Part shown: piece after piece, positions 30,397-37,028 of the stretch
Layout of the letters: each line of letters opens with the position of its first letter
Position numbering within the stretch: the first letter of the stretch is position 1
Assembly (NCBI GenBank): GCA_002737415.1
Contig: NSIQ01000011.1
Coordinates: forward strand, 2,460 to 39,487
Length of the DNA: 37,028 bases
Direction of reading: 5' to 3'
Origin: Alcaligenaceae bacterium
Lineage (GTDB): Bacteria; Pseudomonadota; Gammaproteobacteria; Burkholderiales; Burkholderiaceae_B
The notes under the pieces: generated by a model
Told to the model about the DNA's origin: nothing
Seen by the model: the letters and a program-made list of their open reading frames with translations, nothing else
The model's database searches: none
Made by a program: the position numbers and the translations under genes

Positions 30397-31608
30397 CTAT
30401 TGCACCTTACCTGTGTTGCTTTCGATTAAGTGAATGCTTTGCATCAGTTCGCGCCACCGCTCAGGCAGGCGCGCACGCACTCTAATATCTACGCCCAACC
30501 GCTTGACCTCAATAAACTCAAAGCGCTTAGCGCCCTCAAGTTGCGTCAGCACCGGCAACTGCGCCATGCTTCTACCTTCGCCGAGCAGCATCGGTGCCAT
30601 GTACATCAGCAACTCATCGACACAGCCCGCGTCAAGCAGCGCACCGTTTAAGCCCGAACCCGCTTCACAATGCACTTCGTTATGCCCTTGCGCAGCCAAC
30701 CATCGCATCATCGCGCGCATATCAATGCGACGGCGTGTTTGACTGACTGGCGGTGCGCCAGCCTCTGGCACACACACCACTTGCACACCACGTGCAGCGA
30801 ACCGTGCAGCCTTTTCGGGGTTGCTGTCACCGACAAAAACAAACGCATCGCCGCCCGTCAGCACGGCGGCGTCCTCATCAATTTCAAAGCCGGGATCAAT
30901 CACCGCACGCCTGGGCTGCCGTGGGGTCACGACATGTCGCACAGTCATTTTTGGATTATCGGCGCGCACAGTGCCAATGCCCGTTAGCACCACGCAACTA
31001 CGTGCACGCCAGTGGTGTCCATCGGCACGCGCCTCGGGGCCCGTAATCCATTGCGAGACGCCATTGTTTAAGGCGGTGCGCCCATCAAGCGACGCAGCCG
31101 CTTTCATCCAGACATAGGGCAACCCACGCGTCATGCGCGAGACAAACCCCGGATTCAGCTCAAGTGCCAGTTCTGCGCAAACACCCACGTTGACCTCAAT
31201 GCCAGCCTCGCGCAAGCCGCGCATACCGCGCCCAGCAACACTAGGGTTCGGATCAAAGTGGGCAAATACCACGCGCTTGGGTCCCGCCGCGGTTAAGGCA
31301 TCCACGCAAGGCGGCGTGCGACCATGATGGCTGCACGGCTCGAGCGTGATATAGACCGTTGCACCCTGAGCATTAAACCCTTTGGCCTTCATGTCGTTTA
31401 ACGCCATGATCTCGGCATGATGGCTGCCCACCACCTGCGTCGCACCTCGGCCCAATACTTGGCCATCGCGCACGATCAGGCAACCGACACGCGGATTAGG
31501 CGAGGGCACATACAGCGCCCCCTCGGCTAAGGCAAGCGCCTGACGCATGAAAAAAACATCCTGCTCAGGATTGCGCGCCTCAAGACCACGGGTATAAGGC
31601 CGGTTCAT
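30397..31608 (-). CDS. ribD: bifunctional pyrimidine deaminase/reductase RibD
   Basis: The 403-residue protein joins a deaminase domain (about 20-160) and a reductase domain (about 165-390). The zinc site is SHHAEIMAL with [15 protein letters not shown], the classical HAE and PCxxxGxxPPC motifs. The reductase part has [13 protein letters not shown] and [13 protein letters not shown]. It carries out the second and third steps of riboflavin synthesis. The start overlaps the nrdR stop (ATGA). A short in-frame extension ([13 protein letters not shown]) precedes the family-like start and is taken as real because of the overlap. Confidence 0.95.
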   Translation of the reverse strand: MNRPYTRGLEARNPEQDVFFMRQALALAEGALYVPSPNPRVGCLIVRDGQVLGRGATQVVGSHHAEIMALNDMKAKGFNAQGATVYITLEPCSHHGRTPPCVDALTAAGPKRVVFAHFDPNPSVAGRGMRGLREAGIEVNVGVCAELALELNPGFVSRMTRGLPYVWMKAAASLDGRTALNNGVSQWITGPEARADGHHWRARSCVVLTGIGTVRADNPKMTVRHVVTPRQPRRAVIDPGFEIDEDAAVLTGGDAFVFVGDSNPEKAARFAARGVQVVCVPEAGAPPVSQTRRRIDMRAMMRWLAAQGHNEVHCEAGSGLNGALLDAGCVDELLMYMAPMLLGEGRSMAQLPVLTQLEGAKRFEFIEVKRLGVDIRVRARLPERWRELMQSIHLIESNTGKVQ

Positions 31609-32075
31609 GTCTTACGTCGCAAAGGTGGGCCCTGCATCTCGCGAATCGCCTCAACAAATTCGCCAATGTCTTCAAAGCTTTTATATACCGAGGCAAACCG
31701 CACGTAGGCCACTTTATCAAGTTTTTTAAGTTCGGCCATCACGAGTTCACCCAAAAATTCGGTAGACACTTCGCGCTCACCACTTGTCAGTAACTTGTCT
31801 TCAATCCGCATCACTACTGCATCAACATCTTCGGTACCGATCGGGCGTTTGCGTAACGCAAGCGATAAGCTCGCGCGCAACTTACCTGCCTCATAATCGT
31901 GACGACTCCCATTGCGCTTAACCACCGAAGGCATCGAAAGCTCGGGACGCTCGTAAGTTGTAAAGCGCCGATCGCACTCGACGCAGCGCCTTCGACGGCG
32001 AATAAAATCACCCTCATCCGCCCCGCGCGAGTCGACCACTTGCGTATCGGGATGCCCGCAGAATGGACACTTCAT
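31605..32075 (-). CDS. nrdR: transcriptional repressor NrdR
   Basis: The 156-residue regulator has the N-terminal zinc ribbon [17 protein letters not shown] and [14 protein letters not shown], followed by the ATP-cone domain ([17 protein letters not shown]). NrdR senses ATP/dATP and represses ribonucleotide reductase genes through NrdR boxes. It sits between glyA and ribD, as is common in this order. It starts 12 bases after the glyA stop. Its length is normal. Confidence 0.96.
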   Translation of the reverse strand: MKCPFCGHPDTQVVDSRGADEGDFIRRRRRCVECDRRFTTYERPELSMPSVVKRNGSRHDYEAGKLRASLSLALRKRPIGTEDVDAVVMRIEDKLLTSGEREVSTEFLGELVMAELKKLDKVAYVRFASVYKSFEDIGEFVEAIREMQGPPLRRKT

Positions 32076-32087
32076 CGGCGCCCTTGG

Positions 32088-33332
32088 CTATCGATAAACC
32101 GGGAAGCCTGCCGTCAGCGCATTGACACGTGCGCGCACGGCTGCGATGTTGGCTGCGTCACGTGGCTGATCAAGCACATCAGCAATCAAGTTACCGGTGA
32201 GTTCGGCCTCGGCTTCTTTGAAGCCACGGGTTGTCATCGCTGGCGTCCCTAAACGAATACCGCTTGTAACAAAGGGTTTTTCGGGGTCGTTCGGGATGGC
32301 GTTTTTATTGACCGTGATGTGCGCCTGGCCCAACGCAGCTTCTGTCTCTTTGCCGTTGACGCCTTTAGCGCGCAGATCGACAAGCATCACATGGCTTTCG
32401 GTGCGGCCCGACACAATGCGCAAGCCGCGCTTAACCAAAGTCTGCGCCAGCACCTGTGCATTTTTAACAACTTGCGCGGCGTAGGTTTTAAATTCTGGCG
32501 TGGCCGCTTCGTGAAACGCCACAGCCTTGGCTGCAATCACATGCATCAAGGGGCCGCCCTGAATACCCGGAAAAATTGCCGAATTAATTGCTTTTTCGTA
32601 CTCGGCTTTCATCATGATGACCCCGCCACGTGGGCCACGCAAAGACTTGTGCGTGGTTGAGGTAACAAAATCCGCATACGGCACAGGGTTAGGATAAGCG
32701 CCACCGGCCACCAAGCCTGAATAATGCGCGATATCAACAAGCAACAAGGCGCCGTTGTCTTTCGCAATGCGGGCCAAGCGTTCAAAATCCATACGCAATG
32801 AATAGGCTGAAGCACCGGCGACAATCATTTTGGGCTTTTGTGTTTTAGCCAAGTGCTCAACCTTATCGTAATCGAGCACTTCGTTGGCGTCTAAACCATA
32901 TTGATGAAAGTTATACAGTTTGCCCGAGGAGTTGACGCTTGCACCATGGGTTAAATGGCCGCCCTCAGCCAAACTCATGCCCAGCACAGAATCACCGGGC
33001 TTTAAATACGCCAGATACACCGCCTGATTCGCCTGCGAGCCCGAGTTAGGCTGAACGTTGGCCGCCTCTGCACCAAACAAAACCTTCAGACGATCAATGG
33101 CGAGCTGCTCGACGATATCGACATACTCGCAGCCACCGTAATAACGCTTGCCAGGATAGCCCTCTGCATACTTGTTCGTCATCTGCGAACCCTGCGCCTG
33201 CATGACTGCAGGGCTGGCGTAGTTTTCAGACGCGATCAGCTCGATGTGCTGCTCTTGGCGAGTGTCTTCTTGTTGGATCGCAGCCCAAACAGCTGGGTCA
33301 ACGCGATCAAGGGTCAATTTACGGTCAAACAT
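32088..33332 (-). CDS. glyA: serine hydroxymethyltransferase
   Basis: The 414-residue PLP enzyme shows [19 protein letters not shown] at the start, GAASAYSLR midway and the Schiff-base lysine in [14 protein letters not shown]. It interconverts serine and glycine while charging tetrahydrofolate. It is the first gene of the group transcribed toward ribE. The 129-bp gap to tyrS contains no recognisable glycine or other riboswitch; the promoter should lie there. Length and motifs are complete. Confidence 0.97.
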   Translation of the reverse strand: MFDRKLTLDRVDPAVWAAIQQEDTRQEQHIELIASENYASPAVMQAQGSQMTNKYAEGYPGKRYYGGCEYVDIVEQLAIDRLKVLFGAEAANVQPNSGSQANQAVYLAYLKPGDSVLGMSLAEGGHLTHGASVNSSGKLYNFHQYGLDANEVLDYDKVEHLAKTQKPKMIVAGASAYSLRMDFERLARIAKDNGALLLVDIAHYSGLVAGGAYPNPVPYADFVTSTTHKSLRGPRGGVIMMKAEYEKAINSAIFPGIQGGPLMHVIAAKAVAFHEAATPEFKTYAAQVVKNAQVLAQTLVKRGLRIVSGRTESHVMLVDLRAKGVNGKETEAALGQAHITVNKNAIPNDPEKPFVTSGIRLGTPAMTTRGFKEAEAELTGNLIADVLDQPRDAANIAAVRARVNALTAGFPVYR

Positions 33333-33461
33333 AAGGGTTCCTGGCGAGCCTTCAAAATTAGTTGTCTTTAGTGTACTTCGCCTAGCGGGGTCTCGCCCGT
33401 GGGCAACACGTATGCCCCTGCTAGCCCCTGTGTTCTGGCGTCATGTTCAAGGGCTCAAGGG

Positions 33462-34688
33462 CTAGGCTAGAGTGACGCGCGCAAACTTACGCTTGCCGAC
33501 CTGAATCACATAGGTGCCAGCCGGCAGTTGCAAACCTTTGTCTTCAACTTTAACGCTATCGATCTTGACACCACCTTGTTCAACGTTGCGCTGCGCTTCA
33601 GTACCCGAGGCGACCAGACCGGCCTCACGCAGCACCTTAAGCACCCCAAGCGGGGCGCCTGCCAAGGTCATTTCGGGCATATCGTCTGGCACGGCACCGT
33701 CGCGAAACCTTGCCTCGAAGTTGGCCAGCGCCTCTTGCGCAGCCTGCTTTGAGTGAAAGCGCGTAATGATTTCTTGAGCCAACTGGACTTTAGCGTCGCG
33801 AGGATTACGCCCAGCTTCGGTTTCGGCACGCAGCTTGGCGATGTCTTCAAGGCTGTCAAACGACAGTAGCTCAAAATAGCGCCACATCAAGGTGTCAGAA
33901 ATCGACATCAGTTTGCCAAACATCGAGTCGGGCGCCTCACCAATCCCGATGTAATTGTTTTTGGACTTAGACATCTTTTCGACGCCATCAAGGCCTTCTA
34001 AGAGCGGCATGGTCAAAATGCATTGCGGTTCTTGACCATACTCTTTTTGCAGCTCGCGCCCCACCAGTAGATTAAATTTTTGATCGGTGCCGCCCAGTTC
34101 AAGATCAGATTTCAGGGCGACCGAGTCATAGCCCTGCATCAGAGGGTATAAAAACTCATGCACTGAGATCGGCACACCACCCTTAAACCTCTTGGTAAAG
34201 TCGTCGCGCTCCATCATCCGAGCTACGGTGTAACGCGAAGCAAGTTGAATAATGCCGCGCGCGCCCAAAGGATCGCACCATTCAGAGTTGTAGCGAATCT
34301 CGGTTTTAGACGGATCGAGTACTAAGCTTGCCTGCGCGTAATAAGTTTTTGCGTTTTCAGCGATTTGCTCGCGAGTGAGCGGGGGCCGCGTGGTGTTGCG
34401 ACCCGAGGGATCCCCAATCATTGACGTGAAATCGCCAATCAAAAAAATGACGGTATGCCCTAAGTCTTGCAACTGGCGCATCTTATTGAGCACCACGGTG
34501 TGACCAAGGTGGATATCCGGTGCCGTAGGGTCTAAGCCAAGCTTAATTCTGAGCGGAATCCCAGTCACTTGACTGCGTGCCAGTTTTTGAGCAAATTCGG
34601 CTTGCACCAGCAATTCATCGCAGCCGCGCAGAGCTACCCTCAGTTGGGCTTCAGTGTCTTGGGTGATCGTATATTTTTGCATTGACAT
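33462..34688 (-). CDS. tyrS: tyrosyl-tRNA synthetase
   Basis: This 408-residue class I synthetase has the HIGH-type motif in [14 protein letters not shown] and KMSKS in [17 protein letters not shown]-terminal S4-like RNA-binding domain ends [14 protein letters not shown]. It charges tRNA-Tyr. Both ATG 34688 and ATG 34682 are plausible starts. The gene is divergent from the M23 peptidase gene across a region of about 190 bases, an arrangement well known in Burkholderiales and a good marker for this being core chromosome. Confidence 0.97.
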   Translation of the reverse strand: MSMQKYTITQDTEAQLRVALRGCDELLVQAEFAQKLARSQVTGIPLRIKLGLDPTAPDIHLGHTVVLNKMRQLQDLGHTVIFLIGDFTSMIGDPSGRNTTRPPLTREQIAENAKTYYAQASLVLDPSKTEIRYNSEWCDPLGARGIIQLASRYTVARMMERDDFTKRFKGGVPISVHEFLYPLMQGYDSVALKSDLELGGTDQKFNLLVGRELQKEYGQEPQCILTMPLLEGLDGVEKMSKSKNNYIGIGEAPDSMFGKLMSISDTLMWRYFELLSFDSLEDIAKLRAETEAGRNPRDAKVQLAQEIITRFHSKQAAQEALANFEARFRDGAVPDDMPEMTLAGAPLGVLKVLREAGLVASGTEAQRNVEQGGVKIDSVKVEDKGLQLPAGTYVIQVGKRKFARVTLA

Positions 34689-34881
34689 ATCAGAAATAAG
34701 CCGCTAGGTGTATTAAACATATTAAAAAAAGACCCGATAAAGCAAAATCGGCTAAGATTGTTGTTTTCTTGCATGGACTTTGCCGTACATCATACGCAAA
34801 CCCACAGCAACGCGTTCGGCGCCCCCAAGTGTAATCGCGCGGGGTGGCGCGCACGACCAAACAAAACAGGATTATCGCTTA

Positions 34882-36309
34882 ATGACTCAACAAAACGACC
34901 TAGCCAACGCAGGAGCACTCGCCCCCAACCGACTAGGCACTTCAGGCCAACTCGCACTCGGTTCGCGTTTTTTGCGCAGCCTGCTGCTCGGCACGGTCCT
35001 CTTGCTTTGTGTCGGCGCCGCAGCCGTTGGCACGGTGCAGCCAGCGCCAACAGAACCAATCGCGCCCGAGCAAAGTCTGGTACAAAACGTGTTGCCGTTT
35101 CCGCTTGAGGCATACCCGACGCCGACTGAACACACTGCAGCGGCAGCCAACACCCCCTACGTGACCGAGGCACGTATTCGCTCGGGTGACACGATTGCCA
35201 CGATTCTTAAACGCTTAGACATTACCGACCCAAGCCTGTCGGCTTATTTGGCTAAAGAACCAAAAGTTCGCTTCGCCAGCAAGCTCGTACCTGGGCGGTC
35301 GGTGCAGGCAGCAATGGATCACAACGCTCAGCTACAGTGGGTGCGCTACTTTCACACGCCCAACAGTGACTCCAACGGCCAGCCAACCGTCAAACTTTTG
35401 CAAATCAGTGCCAGCAGCACAGGCTTTACCGCTGAAGAGCTCGAACTGCCCAGCGAGGTCCACATTGAGGTCGCCGTGGGTACCATCGAACGTTCGCTTT
35501 TCGCGACCGCTGACGCCGCACGTATCCCCGAGGGCATCACCACGCAAATAGCTGAGGTCTTAGGCAGTAAAATCGACTTTTTTCGAGGAATTCATCGCGG
35601 CGATCAGTTCAGAGTCGTCTACGAGAACCGCACGTTTGAAGGTCGTCCAGCCGGTTCTGGACGGGTGTTAGCCGTCGAGTTCATCAACAAGGGCAAAGCC
35701 GCCACTGCGGTTTGGTTTAGCCCAGATGGCAAGACCGGCAGCTATTACGACCTTGAAGGCGAAAGCCTGCGCGGGGCGTTTCTGCGTAATTCGATCAAGT
35801 TCTCTCGGGTGAGCTCAACCTTCGGCATGCGTACGCTGACTGCCAATCAAGCCTGGTCAGGCCACCACCCTGGGGTAGATTACGTCGCCCCGACTGGCAC
35901 GCCGATTCACGCAACTGCTGATGGCGTCGTACAACTTGTGGGTTGGCAATCCGGCTACGGCAACACCATTATTCTGAAGCATCACAGCAAAATTACGACC
36001 TTGTATGCACACCAAAGCCGCTTCGCAGAAGGCATTACGGTGGGCACTAAGGTCGCACAGGGCCAGCTGATCGGCTATGTGGGCTCGACCGGCTGGTCAA
36101 CGGGTGCACACCTGCACTACGAGTTCCGGGTAGCTGACAAACCGATTGATCCTTTGTCTGCCACAGCCGCGATGCCTGCAGCGACCCCGCTTGAACCTGA
36201 GCAACGCGTTCAGTTTGCGCATGCGATTGCCCCCTATCGGCAGCAGCTTCAAGTCTTAGCTCAGTTTCAAGAGGTCGTGCCCGAAATCAGCAGCGTCGCC
36301 GTGCGCTAG
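34882..36309 (+). CDS. M23-family (LytM-type) peptidoglycan endopeptidase, membrane-anchored
   Basis: From ATG 34882 the protein has 475 residues; the open frame continues upstream to 34780, but those residues are unlike the family and CAGGA precedes the chosen start. An N-terminal membrane anchor (LRSLLLGTVLLLCVGAAAVG, about 31-50) leads into an OapA/LysM-like region (RIRSGDTIATILKRLDI). The C-terminal M23 domain has HPGVDY (His329, Asp333) and HLHYEF (His410, His412), the complete zinc site. It should cut peptide cross-links of peptidoglycan in the periplasm. It is followed after 14 bases by anmK, a wall-recycling gene, so the two are probably co-transcribed. Confidence 0.9.
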   Translation: MTQQNDLANAGALAPNRLGTSGQLALGSRFLRSLLLGTVLLLCVGAAAVGTVQPAPTEPIAPEQSLVQNVLPFPLEAYPTPTEHTAAAANTPYVTEARIRSGDTIATILKRLDITDPSLSAYLAKEPKVRFASKLVPGRSVQAAMDHNAQLQWVRYFHTPNSDSNGQPTVKLLQISASSTGFTAEELELPSEVHIEVAVGTIERSLFATADAARIPEGITTQIAEVLGSKIDFFRGIHRGDQFRVVYENRTFEGRPAGSGRVLAVEFINKGKAATAVWFSPDGKTGSYYDLEGESLRGAFLRNSIKFSRVSSTFGMRTLTANQAWSGHHPGVDYVAPTGTPIHATADGVVQLVGWQSGYGNTIILKHHSKITTLYAHQSRFAEGITVGTKVAQGQLIGYVGSTGWSTGAHLHYEFRVADKPIDPLSATAAMPAATPLEPEQRVQFAHAIAPYRQQLQVLAQFQEVVPEISSVAVR

Positions 36310-36323
36310 CGCGAACGTCGGTC

Positions 36324-37028
36324 TTGAGCGCCTCACACTACATCGGTCTAATGTCAGGCACGAGCCTCGATGGGATCGACGCCGTGCTGGCCCGCTTTGA
36401 TGTAAACGGCAAACCCACCGTCCTTGCGCGCGCAGACTGCGCGTTTGAACCGTCGCTGCGTGACGCGTTCTTTGCCCTGAATACCTCGGGCCCCGATGAG
36501 CTTGCGCGCGCCGCACTTGCAGCGAACCGTTTGGCAAAGCTCTATGCCAGCCTGGTCGAACAAACACTCAACCACGCCAAACTTTCAGCTCGACAGATTG
36601 CAGCCATCGGCGCGCACGGCCAAACGGTCAGACACCAGCCAAACCTTGGCTATACGATTCAACTGAATGCGCCTGCGCTATTGGCCGAGCTCACCGGTAT
36701 CGCGGTGGTCGCCGACTTTAGAAGCCGAGATGTCGCAGCCGGCGGGCAAGGCGCCCCACTGGTACCAATGTTTCATGCCGGTATTTTTTCGACAAACTAT
36801 ACCCGCGTTATTTTGAACTTGGGTGGCATCGCAAACATCACGATTTTACGACCAGGCGCCGAGCCGCTAGGTTTTGATACGGGCCCCGCGAACGCGCTCA
36901 TGGATAGCTGGTGTCAGTTGCATACCGGACAAGCCTTTGATACTGACGGCGCTTGGGGCGCGCAAGGGCGAGTGCACGAGGCCTTGCTTAAGCGACTCAA
37001 CGACTCAGAGCCTTGGCTGTCGCTGCCA
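36324..37028 (+). CDS. anmK: anhydro-N-acetylmuramic acid kinase (3' end cut by window)
   Basis: The first 235 residues are present from TTG 36324. IGLMSGTSLDGIDAVLA is the AnmK signature start, followed by AAIGAHGQTVRHQP, ADFRSRDVAAGGQGAPLVP and LNLGGIANIT, all conserved in the kinase fold. AnmK phosphorylates anhydro-MurNAc released during wall recycling. The family N-terminus lies directly before the MSGTSLDG motif, so ATG 36351 would be too short; TTG is the only near codon in frame and no strong Shine-Dalgarno precedes it. It follows the M23 peptidase by 14 bases, so it may be translated by coupling. The gene continues past 37028. Confidence 0.95.
   Translation, partial: MSASHYIGLMSGTSLDGIDAVLARFDVNGKPTVLARADCAFEPSLRDAFFALNTSGPDELARAALAANRLAKLYASLVEQTLNHAKLSARQIAAIGAHGQTVRHQPNLGYTIQLNAPALLAELTGIAVVADFRSRDVAAGGQGAPLVPMFHAGIFSTNYTRVILNLGGIANITILRPGAEPLGFDTGPANALMDSWCQLHTGQAFDTDGAWGAQGRVHEALLKRLNDSEPWLSLP

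Noticed and set aside
33333-33461. Riboswitch or terminator ahead of glyA
   Set aside because: Short GGGCTA/TAGCCC repeats are visible, but no T tract or known riboswitch core could be recognised.
34780-34881. Longer N-terminus for the M23 peptidase
   Set aside because: The extra 34 residues are basic and unlike the family start, and the ATG at 34882 has a better ribosome binding site and leads directly into the membrane anchor.

Overview
The window looks like a chromosomal segment of a betaproteobacterium of the order Burkholderiales, possibly Alcaligenaceae-like. The reasons are two Bug-type (TctC) periplasmic binding proteins without TctAB, the housekeeping order glyA-nrdR-ribD-ribE, and tyrS divergent from an M23 peptidase followed by anmK. 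Base composition is roughly balanced, except for one clearly A+T-rich patch near 19.1-19.9 kb. The genus is not determined.

Region 1 (1-15433) is a CoA-dependent catabolic cluster. A tightly packed minus-strand run reads, from 9844 down to 1: thiolase-fold enzyme, DUF35 zinc-ribbon/OB protein, a tandem-duplicated alpha/beta-barrel protein, metallo-beta-lactamase-fold hydrolase, Bug protein, fused class I CoA-transferase, class III (CaiB) CoA-transferase, second Bug protein, gamma-glutamyltransferase-family enzyme, and the signal-peptide start of another gene. A plus-strand operon diverges from the same 180-bp gap: enoyl-CoA hydratase-family protein, short-chain dehydrogenase, a two-subunit 3-oxoadipate-type CoA-transferase, and a MaoC hydratase. 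A second gamma-glutamyltransferase-family gene follows, convergent. Together they provide uptake, CoA activation, a beta-oxidation-like set of steps and a C-C cleaving enzyme for an organic acid that the sequence does not identify. Both the thiolase and the hydratase lack their families' usual catalytic residues.

Region 2 (about 15.6-28.35 kb) is an accessory zone abutting the 3' end of a tRNA-Ser(GGA) gene. It holds a RidA protein, a frameshifted secreted-protein pseudogene, a truncated phage/plasmid-type Toprim primase, a surface-adhesin-E-like protein, small cysteine-rich proteins, an A+T-rich membrane protein, a glycan-modification set (ArnC-like GT2, sugar epimerase/dehydratase, DegT aminotransferase, methyltransferase, GT-C-like membrane transferase) and an SGNH-type secreted protein. 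Several repeat families lie between the genes: a 93-bp repeat in two copies, a 97-bp repeat in two copies with a related third segment, and tandem 11-12-bp G-rich motifs that resemble integrase arm sites. The best reading is a worn-down stack of integrative elements at the tRNA-Ser locus. No integrase gene remains.

Region 3 (28.37-37.03 kb) is core genome: tRNA-Ser, a split chromate transporter pair, ribE, ribD, nrdR, glyA, tyrS, an M23 peptidase and the 5' part of anmK. No CRISPR array, rRNA gene, intact transposase or recognisable riboswitch was seen.
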